This document shows positions 9,054 to 16,690 of a stretch of DNA of 64,000 nucleotides, one piece after another. The DNA is taken from contig CP166702.1 of the NCBI GenBank assembly GCA_051414805.1, positions 4,340,001 through 4,404,000 of the forward strand, written 5' to 3'. This DNA comes from Xenophilus sp003671765. GTDB lineage: Bacteria; Pseudomonadota; Gammaproteobacteria; Burkholderiales; Burkholderiaceae_C. Every line of letters starts with the position of its first letter. Position 1 is the stretch's first letter. Below the pieces are notes generated by a model. It saw nothing but the letters and a program-made list of their open reading frames with translations, ran no database searches and was not told where the DNA came from. The position numbers were made by a program, and so were the translations under genes.

Positions 9054-9227
9054 ATGCTGCACTACACCGTCGTTTTTCTTGTCATCGCCCTGGTGGCTGC
9101 ACTGTTCGGCTTCGGGGGCATCGCCGCAGGGGCCGTCGGCATCGCGAAACTTCTTTTCGTGATCTTCGCCATCCTGACGATCGCGAGCTTCATCGCAGGC
9201 CTCATGCGCCGCGGCCAGGCGCGCTAG
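9054..9227 (+). CDS. DUF1328 family small membrane protein
   Basis: A 57-residue protein with two hydrophobic segments separated by a glycine-rich turn (FGFGGIAAGAVGIAK), the pattern of the DUF1328/YtjA family. The function of this family is not established; members often lie with stress or envelope genes. The start chosen begins the family-typical N-terminus; the frame runs open upstream to 8973. It opens a run of small genes in one direction after the histidine kinase. Confidence 0.85.
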   Translation: MLHYTVVFLVIALVAALFGFGGIAAGAVGIAKLLFVIFAILTIASFIAGLMRRGQAR

Positions 9228-9281
9228 CATCAAAGCGCAAACACCCCTTTCATCTCTGTTGTTCATCGCAAAGGAAGTTTC

Positions 9282-9659
9282 ATGAACTCGACCGCCAAGA
9301 CCCCCTCGCAACTGGCCGACGATCTGCGCAGCACCGCACAGGACGCTGTGGACAGCACGCGTGCCTATGCCCAGAACGCCGTCGATGCGGCCGGTCAGAA
9401 GGTGCGCAGCCTGCGCAGCGACATGGAGCCGGCGGTCGAGCAGATCGCCTCGCGCGTGCAGCAGGCGGTCCAGCGTGGCCTCGAAGCCGCGTCCAAGACC
9501 GGAGTGCGCGCGCAGGAACGCTTCGGCGAAGCCGCCCAGGTGACCACCCGCTACATCGCCGACCAGCCCGTGCGCTCGGTGCTGGTTGCCGCTGCCGCCG
9601 GCGCAGCCATCACGGCGCTGCTGGTGCTGGCCACCCGCCGCAGCCGCGACGACTACTGA
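9282..9659 (+). CDS. YqjD/ElaB-like inner-membrane protein
   Basis: A 125-residue protein with a long amphipathic, Ala/Gln-rich helix (about 1-95) and a C-terminal hydrophobic segment RSVLVAAAAGAAITALLVLA capped by RRSRDDY, as in the DUF883/ElaB/YqjD group. E. coli YqjD is a tail-anchored, ribosome-associated stationary-phase protein; whether this one is equivalent is inferred. An AAGGA site precedes the ATG. The next two genes match the order yqjD-yqjE-yqjK. Confidence 0.8.
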   Translation: MNSTAKTPSQLADDLRSTAQDAVDSTRAYAQNAVDAAGQKVRSLRSDMEPAVEQIASRVQQAVQRGLEAASKTGVRAQERFGEAAQVTTRYIADQPVRSVLVAAAAGAAITALLVLATRRSRDDY

Positions 9660-9687
9660 TCGAGCGCCCATCCGTCGCAGCGCCGCC

Positions 9688-10068
9688 ATGTGGCATCCCC
9701 TCTTCTCGGCGGCACTGCGACATCCGCATCTCCTCGCAGACCACCTTGCCAACTACGGCGCCCTGGTCCGTGACGAACTGGCGATCGCCACCCATGGCGT
9801 GGTGGCTCGCCTCATCGCCGGTGTGGTGGCCGCCGTCAGTGCACTGACCGCGCTGTGCCTCATGGGGACTGCCGTCATGCTCGGCGTGCTGCACGGCCAG
9901 TTCTCCTGGGTGCTGGTGGTGGTGCCAGGCGTCGCCGTGGCGCTGGCGGCGATCGGCGCGTGGATCGCCCTGCGGCCGACGTCCTTCCATGGATTCGACG
10001 ACCTGGGCACGCAGTTCCAGGCCGACGTGCGCGCCTTGCGCGCGCTGCAGGAGCGTCCCCATGGCTGA
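9688..10068 (+). CDS. YqjE-like membrane protein (phage holin superfamily fold)
   Basis: A 126-residue protein with two strong membrane helices (about 38-62 and 71-92), typical of the DUF1469/YqjE family that databases label phage holin family. There is no phage context, so it should not be read as a lysis gene. Its last 8 bases overlap the next start codon, indicating translational coupling. Confidence 0.8.
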   Translation: MWHPLFSAALRHPHLLADHLANYGALVRDELAIATHGVVARLIAGVVAAVSALTALCLMGTAVMLGVLHGQFSWVLVVVPGVAVALAAIGAWIALRPTSFHGFDDLGTQFQADVRALRALQERPHG

Positions 10069-10516
10069 TCCGCGCCCATCTGCCAGTCCGAAGCAACGTC
10101 TGGCAGCTTCCCGTGCGGCGTTGCTGGCGCAGTTGTCCGGCGACACGCCGGCGCCCGATCCGCACTCGCCGGTTGACGGCGAGCCAGGCACCTCCCAGGC
10201 CACTGGCTGGCTGGCGGCGGTGCCATGGCTGCCGCTCGGGCGGCGCGTCGCCGAACGCTGGTGGCGGCGACACCCCGCCAACGCCGTGCTGCAACTGGCG
10301 CGCCCGGCGCTGGAGCGGCGCGCGCGCGAGCAGCCCGCCCAGCTGATGCTCGCGGCGGCAGCCACGGGCGCCGTGCTGGCGCTGGTGAGGCCGTGGCGCC
10401 TGCTGTCGGCCACGGCGCTGCTGGCGATGGTGCTCAAGACCTCCGACGTCGCCGATGTGGTGACGACGTTGATGCACAACAAGAAACCCACCCCACGAAA
10501 GGATCGAGAACCATGA
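10061..10516 (+). CDS. YqjK-like hypothetical protein with C-terminal membrane segment
   Basis: A 151-residue protein. The first 20 residues hold the basic KQRLAASRAALLAQL segment seen in YqjK-type proteins, and a hydrophobic stretch (about residues 93-125) follows a weakly conserved middle. It overlaps the upstream YqjE-like gene by 8 bases and the downstream ferritin-like gene by an ATGA overlap, so the three are translated as a unit. The function is unknown and the family assignment rests mostly on position. Confidence 0.65.
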   Translation: MADPRPSASPKQRLAASRAALLAQLSGDTPAPDPHSPVDGEPGTSQATGWLAAVPWLPLGRRVAERWWRRHPANAVLQLARPALERRAREQPAQLMLAAAATGAVLALVRPWRLLSATALLAMVLKTSDVADVVTTLMHNKKPTPRKDREP

Positions 10517-11058
10517 ACGGCAACAAACCCGAAGGCGCCCAGCGCCTGCAGCTCGACGAGCGTGCCATCGAAGCCGCCGGCAAGGAACTGGACGAGGGCG
10601 CAGTGACGCCCAGCTACGGACCCTGGCGCGACGACATCGTCAAGCTGCTCAACGACGCCCTGGCCACCGAGCTGGTGTGCGTGCTGCGCTACAAGCGCCA
10701 CTACTTCACCGCCAGTGGCGTGTCGTCGCCGGCCATCGCGGACGAATTCCTGGTCCATGCCAACGAAGAGTCGGCCCACGCGGACAAGATCGCCGAGCGC
10801 ATCGTCCAGCTCGGCGGCGACCCGGACTTCGCACCCAACCACCTGCTCGAGCGCAGCCATGCCGATTACGACGAGTCCTCGGACCTGCAGGCCATGGTGC
10901 GTGCCAACCTCAAGGCCGAACGCATCGCGGTGGAGAGCTACCGCCAGATGATCGCGCTGATCGGCGACAAGGACCCGACGACGCGCCGCATGCTCGAGGA
11001 GATCCTGACCGACGAGGAAGAGCACGCGGACGAATTGAAGGACTGGCTGGCCAAGTAG
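10513..11058 (+). CDS. Ferritin-like (bacterioferritin/Dps-type) protein
   Basis: A 181-residue four-helix-bundle protein. Di-iron ligand patterns are visible: a Glu in LATELVCVLRYKRHY, an ExxH in NEESAHADK, a Glu in LKAERIAVESY and a second ExxH in DEEEHADEL. It is likely an iron-storing or peroxide-detoxifying ferritin-like protein in the cytoplasm; whether it is closer to bacterioferritin or Dps cannot be settled by eye. It ends the coupled gene run that starts at 9282 and is followed by a strong terminator. Confidence 0.85.
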   Translation: MNGNKPEGAQRLQLDERAIEAAGKELDEGAVTPSYGPWRDDIVKLLNDALATELVCVLRYKRHYFTASGVSSPAIADEFLVHANEESAHADKIAERIVQLGGDPDFAPNHLLERSHADYDESSDLQAMVRANLKAERIAVESYRQMIALIGDKDPTTRRMLEEILTDEEEHADELKDWLAK

Positions 11059-11082
11059 GCCGGTCGCCCTCCCGCCAGAAAA

Positions 11083-11103
11083 AAGCCCGGCTGTGCCGGG
11101 CTT
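11083..11103 (+). terminator. Bidirectional terminator between convergent stress genes
   Basis: A 9-base-pair stem, AAGCCCGGC with GCCGGGCTT around the loop TGT, has a T-rich tail on one side (TCTCTTT) and an A-run on the other. It separates the ferritin-like gene from the oppositely transcribed BON lipoprotein gene. Confidence 0.88.
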
Positions 11104-11134
11104 TCTCTTTGGCGCCGCTGATGCGGCATGCCGT

Positions 11135-11653
11135 TCACGAAGACCTGACCTCCAGCGCGTTGTCCACGCGGCTGACGCCCTTGACGGCCCGTGCGATCTC
11201 TTCGGCGCGCGCCTTGGCCGCCAGGTTGGGCGCCGGGCCCTTGAGGGTGACGACGCCCGCCTTGGTGTCGACGTCGATGCGCAAGGCGCTGAGCTCGCTG
11301 TCCTTGGCCAGGCCGGCCGACACGCTGGCCGTGATGGTGGCGTCGTCCACCGCGCCGGCGATCGCGGCACCTGCCTCACGGGTGGCCTCGCTGGCCCGGG
11401 CAGCACCGTCCTTGACGGCCGATTCGGCCGCCGGGGCCTTCTCGTCGAGCTTGGCCTTGGCGTCGGCGGCCAGCGACTCGGTGGTCGCCTTGGCATTGCG
11501 CGCGGCCTGCTCGGTCTTGGCAATGGCGGTGTCCAGCTGCTGGCCGGCGGTCTTGTTGTCCGCGCGGTCGCAGCCGGCCAGCGCCAGTGCCAGCGCGGCA
11601 CCGCCGGCCAGAAGGGCCAGACGTTCGAGCGATGGATGGGTCCTGGTGGTCAT
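11135..11653 (-). CDS. BON-domain lipoprotein
   Basis: A 172-residue exported protein. The signal peptide ends in a lipobox with the lipidated cysteine near residue 28 (ALALAGC). An Ala/Lys-rich helical linker follows, then a BON domain in the last 70 residues (DATITASVSAGLAKD, GVVTLKGPAP, GVSRVDNALEV). BON domains bind phospholipid or envelope surfaces and the family is linked to osmotic or envelope stress. The ATG at 11653 is chosen because it starts the signal peptide. It is followed upstream by the csbD-like gene on the same strand. Confidence 0.88.
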   Translation of the reverse strand: MTTRTHPSLERLALLAGGAALALALAGCDRADNKTAGQQLDTAIAKTEQAARNAKATTESLAADAKAKLDEKAPAAESAVKDGAARASEATREAGAAIAGAVDDATITASVSAGLAKDSELSALRIDVDTKAGVVTLKGPAPNLAAKARAEEIARAVKGVSRVDNALEVRSS

Positions 11654-11682
11654 TGGAAGCACTCCCTGTCTGTCGTGGGTCT

Positions 11683-11880
11683 TCAGAGCTTGTCGACGGC
11701 CTTCTGCGCCGTGTCCTTGACCTTGCTCTTCGCGTCGCCGTAGGTGCTCTGCACCTTGCCGGCGGCCTGGTCGGTCACGCCCTCGGCCTCGAGCCGCTCG
11801 TTGCCGGTGACCTTGCCGGCGACTTCCTTGAGCTTGCCCTTGGCTTCTTCCACGCGTCCTGAAACCTGGTCCTTGTTCAT
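11683..11880 (-). CDS. CsbD family stress protein
   Basis: A 65-residue, very hydrophilic, Lys/Glu/Ala-rich protein with the CsbD pattern VEEAKGKLKEVAGKVTGN near the start. CsbD-like proteins are general stress proteins of unknown mechanism. An AAAGGA ribosome site precedes the ATG. Its stop is 29 bases before the BON lipoprotein start, so the pair are likely co-transcribed. Confidence 0.9.
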   Translation of the reverse strand: MNKDQVSGRVEEAKGKLKEVAGKVTGNERLEAEGVTDQAAGKVQSTYGDAKSKVKDTAQKAVDKL

Positions 11881-12008
11881 GATGGATTCCTTTCCATGAG
11901 AGGGTGTCGGGCGGCCGGTCGACCACCTGCCATCAATCTAGGAAAGCAGCATTCCACCGCCAGCACGCGTGCGACGCGTGCCAACGTAGGACAACCGTAC
12001 CGGCGTCG

Positions 12009-12848
12009 TCAGGCGCAGACGATCCAGCCCTCGAGCGGATCGAGGTCCGGCGGCAGGCCGAAACCGGGCCCCGGACTGTCCGCCCGCAGGGCGCCCCATG
12101 CGGCCTCGACGAGGCACAGGGCCGCATCGAGCAGGTCGCCGCTGGGGTCGGCCCGCAGCGCCCGCGCCTGCACGCGGGAGCACGCCAGGCGCAGGCCCAG
12201 ACGCGACCGGCCGGACTCCAGTGCCTCCAGCAATGCATGGCGGGCCTCGACACGCTCGGGCGTCTGCCGCGCGCGGTCGTCGCTCTTGTAGCTCCTGCGC
12301 CCGATCAGCTCGCGGGCCAGCAGGCCCGGGTAGCCTTCGAGCGCGATGCGATGCGACCCTGCCGCGCCGCCGAGGCCCGGCAGCCGCGCACCGGCAGCGA
12401 GCAGCCGCGGCACGCCGGCATGCAGCATGTAGGCCACGGGCGGGTTGACCCACTTCATCGAGGTGCTGGCGCCCGCCGGCCCGTCGGTGCGCCGGTGAGC
12501 GAACTTTCCGCCGACGGGGCGGCCGGCACAGAAGCCGGCGAAGGTCTGGCGAACTTCGGCGCGGGGCAGCGACGCGTAGTGCAGCATGCACGCCTCCCAG
12601 GCTAGCGGCCAGCCCAGCGTTTCCACCAGCTCGCGCGGCAGGCCGAAGGGAAAGTCGAACGCGCCGACCCAGGCCGGCTGCGCGGCCAGCCAGTGTTGCC
12701 AGGCGTCGAGCGTGGCGAAGGTCTCCAGGCGGTCCAGGTGCACGTCGTCGCCACGCAGACGCCCCACGGCAACGACGATCGGTTTGCGCACGCTCGGCGC
12801 ACTCGAGAAGTCGCAGCCCAGCAGCGGCCCGGCGGGCACGGCCGTCAT
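12009..12848 (-). CDS. DUF429 domain-containing protein
   Basis: A 279-residue protein with the DUF429 pattern: an N-terminal LLGCDFSSAPS strand with an early acidic residue, VGAFDFPFGLP in the first third, and HRIALEGYPGLLARELIGR followed by basic YKSDDRAR. DUF429 is thought to have an RNase H-like fold and possible nuclease activity; neither substrate nor reaction is established. Its start overlaps the stop of the DMT permease gene by four bases (ATGA), so the two are translationally coupled. Confidence 0.8.
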   Translation of the reverse strand: MTAVPAGPLLGCDFSSAPSVRKPIVVAVGRLRGDDVHLDRLETFATLDAWQHWLAAQPAWVGAFDFPFGLPRELVETLGWPLAWEACMLHYASLPRAEVRQTFAGFCAGRPVGGKFAHRRTDGPAGASTSMKWVNPPVAYMLHAGVPRLLAAGARLPGLGGAAGSHRIALEGYPGLLARELIGRRSYKSDDRARQTPERVEARHALLEALESGRSRLGLRLACSRVQARALRADPSGDLLDAALCLVEAAWGALRADSPGPGFGLPPDLDPLEGWIVCA

Positions 12849-13726
12849 CCGAGCGCGAGTGCCGCGACGCCCGCGGCGATGAAGAGCGCACCGACGACGC
12901 GCAGCAGCCGGTCGCCCTCGCGCAGCAGGTGACCACCGATCAGGGCCGCGAAGAGCATCGACACCTCGCGCGCCGGCGCCACGTGCGAGATCGGCGCCTG
13001 CTGCACCGCGTACAGCACCAGCACATAGGACACCGGGCTGATGGCCGCGACCAGCAGCGCGTACTTCCATTGCGCCCGCCACAGCCGCGCCGCCGTCGGC
13101 CGGTCGCGCAGCACCGCTGGCGCGAGCAGGCCCAGGCGCACGAAGTTGCCCATGTAATCCAGCAGGATCGGCGACATGGCGAGCATCTTCACCGCATAGC
13201 TGTCGACCACCGTGTAGCCGGCGATGAAGGTGCCTGTCAGCACGCCGTAGCGAATGCCCTTGCGCACCCGCTCGCGCTGCAGCGCGTCGTGCGTGCGGCG
13301 CCACAGGCGCGGTCCGCCGGCCACGAGGAACACGCCGCCCACCACGCCCACGATGCCGGCCAGCCCGACCCAGGTGAGGCGCTCGCCCAGGAACACCACG
13401 GCAACCAGCGAGGACAGCAGCGGCCCGCTGCCGCGTGCGAGCGGGTACACCACCGTCAGGTCCGACCGGCGGTAGCCTCGTAGCAGCACGATGTAATACA
13501 CGACGTGCAGCACGCCGCTGGCCGCCACGAAGCCCCATTCGCGCATGCCCCAGCGGGGCAGCTCCGACCACCCCAGCCACAGGCCCACCGGTGCCCACAC
13601 CAGCGCCATGAAAGCGCTGCTCTGGAAGGCGAAACGCGCATCGCCGTCGGCCTTCTTGGCCGCGATGTTCCAGCTGGCGTGGATGAGTCCGGCGAGGACG
13701 ATGAGACCGAAGGCGGACAGCGGCAT
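12845..13726 (-). CDS. EamA/DMT family permease
   Basis: A 293-residue inner-membrane protein with about ten hydrophobic segments arranged as two EamA repeats (about 5-140 and 155-290), the usual size for drug/metabolite transporters. Substrate cannot be told. It is coupled to the DUF429 gene by a four-base overlap, downstream of which an inverted repeat (11963-11981) lacks a T-tract. Confidence 0.88.
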   Translation of the reverse strand: MPLSAFGLIVLAGLIHASWNIAAKKADGDARFAFQSSAFMALVWAPVGLWLGWSELPRWGMREWGFVAASGVLHVVYYIVLLRGYRRSDLTVVYPLARGSGPLLSSLVAVVFLGERLTWVGLAGIVGVVGGVFLVAGGPRLWRRTHDALQRERVRKGIRYGVLTGTFIAGYTVVDSYAVKMLAMSPILLDYMGNFVRLGLLAPAVLRDRPTAARLWRAQWKYALLVAAISPVSYVLVLYAVQQAPISHVAPAREVSMLFAALIGGHLLREGDRLLRVVGALFIAAGVAALALG

Positions 13727-13758
13727 GCGCTAGTGCCGCGCAGCGCCGCGAGCGGCCG

Positions 13759-14181
13759 TCACGTCCGGCCGACGATCGCCGCGGTCGCCATCAGCTCCTC
13801 GAGCAGCGCGAGCGACACCTTGCCCGACACCGCATGGGGGTCGAGCGTGGCCTTCTCCGAATACTTCAGCAGCGTCGACGCATTGAGCTTGCCGAGGTTG
13901 ACCTGGCCCATGGTCCAGCCGCCGAAGCGGCGCTCCATGATCTCCTCGTAGTGCAGCAGCACCACGTCCTTGTGGCGGGCGTCGCGCTGGATGTGGCCGT
14001 ACAGGTCGTTGACGGCCATGCGCCCACCCTCGATGGCCTGCAGGAAGGTGCCGGCGCCGTAGCACAGGATGCCGGTGATGCCGTTGGCCGTGTTGTGCGC
14101 TCGTGCCTGGGTGAGGATCGCCTCGATGGTCGCGGGACTGGTGTCGGTGGCACGGCTGGCGTAGAGCAGGCGGACGAGCAT
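13759..14181 (-). CDS. BLUF-domain blue-light sensor
   Basis: A 140-residue stand-alone BLUF protein binding FAD. The photochemical residues are all in place: Tyr7 (LLYAS), Asn33 (ANGITG), Gln48 (FLQAIEG), with Trp89 and Met91 in FGGWTMG. There is no output domain, so signalling must go through a partner protein. The gene is downstream of folE on the same strand with a 30-base gap; a functional link to folate/pterin synthesis is possible but unproved. Confidence 0.9.
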   Translation of the reverse strand: MLVRLLYASRATDTSPATIEAILTQARAHNTANGITGILCYGAGTFLQAIEGGRMAVNDLYGHIQRDARHKDVVLLHYEEIMERRFGGWTMGQVNLGKLNASTLLKYSEKATLDPHAVSGKVSLALLEELMATAAIVGRT

Positions 14182-14211
14182 GGCGGAACCTTCGGGGAAA
14201 CGGACGGACGG

Positions 14212-14964
14212 TCAGGACTTGCGGGGCAGCAGCGACAGGAATTCGCGGCGCAGGCTCGGGTCCTTGAGGAAGACGCCGCGCATGACCGAGTTGATCATCT
14301 TGCTGTCGGTCTCCTTCACGCCGCGCCATTGCATGCAGAAGTGCTCGGCCTCCATCACCAGCGCCAGGCCGTCGGGCCGCGTCTTCTCCTGGATCAGGTC
14401 GGCCAGCTGCACGATCGCCTCTTCCTGGATCTGCGGACGGCCCATGACCCATTCGGCCAGGCGCGCGTACTTCGACAGGCCGATGACGTTGGTGTGCTCG
14501 TTGGGCATCACGCCGATCCACAGCTTGCCCATGATGGGGCAGAAGTGGTGCGAGCAGGCGCTGCGCACGGTGATCGGGCCGACGATCATCAGCTCGTTGA
14601 GCCGCTCGGCGTTGGGGAATTCGGTCAGGCTGGGCGCGGGCACGTAGCGTCCGCGGAACACCTCGTTGACGTACATCTTGGCCACGCGCCGCGCCGTGTT
14701 GCCGGTGTTGTGGTCGTTCTCGAGGTCGATCACCAGGCTGTCGAGCACGCCGCGCATCTTGACCTCGACCTCGTCGAGCAGCGCCTCGAGCTCGCCCGGC
14801 TGGATGAACTCGGCGATGTTGTCGTTCGCGTTGTAGCGCTGGCGCGCCGCATGGATCCGCTCGCGGATCTTGACGGACACGGGCGTGCCCTCGTCGGCGT
14901 TTCCGGGGTTCCCGGGCGCATCGTGCGGCGGGGCGGCGTCGGCTTTCCTCAACATGGCGGGCAT
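14212..14964 (-). CDS. folE: GTP cyclohydrolase I
   Basis: A 250-residue FolE, converting GTP to 7,8-dihydroneopterin triphosphate at the entry to folate synthesis. The zinc and catalytic ligands are visible as CSHHFCPIMG near residues 137-146 and MEAEHFCMQWRGV near 220, matching the Cys/His-His and His-x-Cys pattern of E. coli FolE. There is an N-terminal extension of about 30 residues before the conserved domain. Two in-frame ATGs (14964 and 14955) lack clear ribosome sites, so the exact start is open. nudB, the next enzyme of the pathway, lies 0.9 kb upstream. Confidence 0.93.
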   Translation of the reverse strand: MPAMLRKADAAPPHDAPGNPGNADEGTPVSVKIRERIHAARQRYNANDNIAEFIQPGELEALLDEVEVKMRGVLDSLVIDLENDHNTGNTARRVAKMYVNEVFRGRYVPAPSLTEFPNAERLNELMIVGPITVRSACSHHFCPIMGKLWIGVMPNEHTNVIGLSKYARLAEWVMGRPQIQEEAIVQLADLIQEKTRPDGLALVMEAEHFCMQWRGVKETDSKMINSVMRGVFLKDPSLRREFLSLLPRKS

Positions 14965-15002
14965 CGTATCAGCGAACGGTTGATGAGCGTTTCGGGCCGC
15001 CG

Positions 15003-15043
15003 GCGCCCATGGATCGGGCGCCAGCAGCTATCAAATCGATAGC
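15003..15043 (+). repeat. Two-stem intergenic repeat
   Basis: Stem 1 is GCGCCC/GGGCGC around 7 bases, stem 2 is GCTAT/ATAGC around 7 bases, joined by CAGCA. The copy lies 2 bases past the EEP hydrolase stop. Further copies with the same two stems lie at 25757, 30791, 44133, 47504, 50330, 54611 and 59629. Confidence 0.85.
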
Positions 15044-15045
15044 AA

Positions 15046-15843
15046 TCAGCTCAGGCCGAATTCGGCCACCAGCGGCAGGTGGTCGGACATGCGGCCCCAG
15101 ATGCGCCCGCGCGGCACGTGCAGCGAGACGGGCCGCAGGTGGCGGGCATAGACGAAATCGAGCTGCGTGAGCGGCAGGCGCGACGGGTAGGTCAAGGCGC
15201 GGGCGCCGGGCATGTCGACCAGGCCCATAGCGTTCATCGCCACGCGCATGCGCGCACCCCAGTCGTTGAAATCCCCGGCCACCACCACCGGCTCGTCGTT
15301 CGGCACTTCGCGCCGGATGAATTCGCCCAGCTGCGCGATCTGCCGCACGCGGCTGCCCTTGATCAGGCCCAGGTGCACGACGATGGCGTGCACCCGCTGG
15401 CCTGCGAGCATCAGTTCCACATGCAGCAGGCCGCGCTGTTCGAAGCGGTGGTCCGACATGTCCTCGTGCCGGTGGCGCACGATCGGCCAGCGCGTGAGCA
15501 GCGCATTGCCGTGCTCGCCGTGGCGCGTGTAGGCATTGGTCTCGTAGACCGCGTGGTAGCCCTCGGGGCACAGGAAGTCGGCCTGCGGCTGATCGGGCCA
15601 GCGCGCGAAGCGGCGCTCGCCCAGGCGGTTCATCTTGCGCACTTCCTGCAGACAGACGATGTCGGCATCGAGCTGCTCGATGGCATGGCCGAGGTTGTGG
15701 ATCTCCAGCCGGCGTACCGGGCCGACGCCCTGCACGCCCTTGTGGATGTTGTAGGTGGCCACGCGCAGGGTGTCCAGCGACGCGAAACCGGAATCCGCAT
15801 CGCCCCCGGCGGGCACGATCAACTCTTCGCGCCCGGCGCTCAT
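15046..15843 (-). CDS. Endonuclease/exonuclease/phosphatase (EEP) family protein
   Basis: A 265-residue EEP-fold metal-dependent hydrolase with the family motifs in order: VATYNIHKG, LQEVR, VVVAGDFNDWG and SDHLPLVAEF. There is no signal peptide. The substrate (DNA, phospholipid or phosphoester) cannot be told. The ATG at 15843 has a GGAG site 7 bases away; the frame stays open to 15909 and would overlap nudB. It follows nudB on the same strand by 55 bases and is likely in the same transcript. Confidence 0.88.
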   Translation of the reverse strand: MSAGREELIVPAGGDADSGFASLDTLRVATYNIHKGVQGVGPVRRLEIHNLGHAIEQLDADIVCLQEVRKMNRLGERRFARWPDQPQADFLCPEGYHAVYETNAYTRHGEHGNALLTRWPIVRHRHEDMSDHRFEQRGLLHVELMLAGQRVHAIVVHLGLIKGSRVRQIAQLGEFIRREVPNDEPVVVAGDFNDWGARMRVAMNAMGLVDMPGARALTYPSRLPLTQLDFVYARHLRPVSLHVPRGRIWGRMSDHLPLVAEFGLS

Positions 15844-15898
15844 GGGCAGGCTCCGTCGATCGCGCGCGCGGTTGGTGTGCGGTGGATGCGCTCGGCGC

Positions 15899-16366
15899 TC
15901 ATGCCGCAAATTGTGGCAGCAAGAGGATGGCTTCGGCGTTGGAGGGAGAAAAGCAGGCGTCGGCCGCCTCGCGCCAGGGCAGCCAGCGCCAGGCCGTGTG
16001 CTCGCGCGGGCTCAGGCGGGGGGCAGCCGCCTCGGGCACCTGCAGGCCGAACAAGTGCTCGGTGTTGCGCGTCACGCCGGGCGCGTAACGGTGCAGGTAA
16101 CGCGGGTAGATGTCGTAGAGGTTGACGAGGCCCCAGTCGCGCAGGCCCGTGGCCAGCGTTGTGCCGATGCGGCAGTCGAAGCCGGTCTCCTCGAACACCT
16201 CGCGCGCGGCCGTGAGCGCCAGGGGCTCGTCCTCGCTGTCCTTGCTGCCGGTCACGGACTGCCAGAAGCCGGGTGTGTCGGCACGCTCGATCAGCAGCAC
16301 CTCGAGCGCGGGCGTGTGGATGACCACCAGCACCGATTCGGGGATCTTGAAGGGGCGGTCCGCCAC
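15899..16366 (-). CDS. nudB: Dihydroneopterin triphosphate diphosphatase (Nudix)
   Basis: A 155-residue Nudix hydrolase with the complete Nudix box (about residues 41-63, ending AAREVFEETGF), preceded by GFWQSVTGS, a context typical of NudB. NudB removes pyrophosphate from dihydroneopterin triphosphate, the product of FolE, so with folE at 14212 two consecutive folate steps are encoded within 2.2 kb. The start is a GTG whose G is shared with the stop codon of the upstream toxin gene (TAGTG), so translation is probably coupled to the toxin. Confidence 0.85.
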   Translation of the reverse strand: MADRPFKIPESVLVVIHTPALEVLLIERADTPGFWQSVTGSKDSEDEPLALTAAREVFEETGFDCRIGTTLATGLRDWGLVNLYDIYPRYLHRYAPGVTRNTEHLFGLQVPEAAAPRLSPREHTAWRWLPWREAADACFSPSNAEAILLLPQFAA

Positions 16367-16683
16367 TACACGCCGCTCATCAGCGCGTCGATGGCGGCCA
16401 CAAGATCACCGGCGTGCGTACGCACGCTACCCAGCGCTGGGCCCAGGTCCTTGACGCGGAACGGCGTTGTCAAATGTGGCAAGGCGACAAAGGAATCGCC
16501 TTCCCACGGCACGACGGGACACAGCCGGTGCGGCGAGCCTGGCGGCGCGTGCCGGCGCAAGGCAAGAGGGATGACGAGCCGCGTTGCCAAGCCGGCCAGC
16601 ATGTCGGTCTGGATATCGACGCACCATGGGATCTCATCTCGCTGCGCCTTGACCGGATTCGCATGGACCTCGAACTGCGCCAT
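16366..16683 (-). CDS. ccdB: CcdB-like toxin
   Basis: A 105-residue CcdB-fold protein. The N-terminal third matches the family (QFEVHAN, then CVDIQTDML, TRLVIPLAL), as do the central RLCPVV strand and the C-terminal helix. F-plasmid CcdB poisons DNA gyrase through the last three residues Trp-Gly-Ile; here the end reads SGV, so Gly is kept, Ile is conservatively changed and Trp is lost. Gyrase as target is therefore likely by family but not certain. The start lies 7 bases after the antitoxin stop, and its stop overlaps the nudB start. Confidence 0.85.
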   Translation of the reverse strand: MAQFEVHANPVKAQRDEIPWCVDIQTDMLAGLATRLVIPLALRRHAPPGSPHRLCPVVPWEGDSFVALPHLTTPFRVKDLGPALGSVRTHAGDLVAAIDALMSGV

Positions 16684-16690
16684 CGCTGCA

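Noticed and set aside
9688..10068. Phage holin, hence prophage remnant
   Set aside because: The fold label alone suggests holin; neighbours are YqjD/YqjK-like and ferritin-like, with no phage genes or att sites.
11963..11981. GCACGCGT/ACGCGTGC inverted repeat as terminator of the DUF429 gene
   Set aside because: The stem is good but no T-tract follows on either strand, so I did not call it a terminator.
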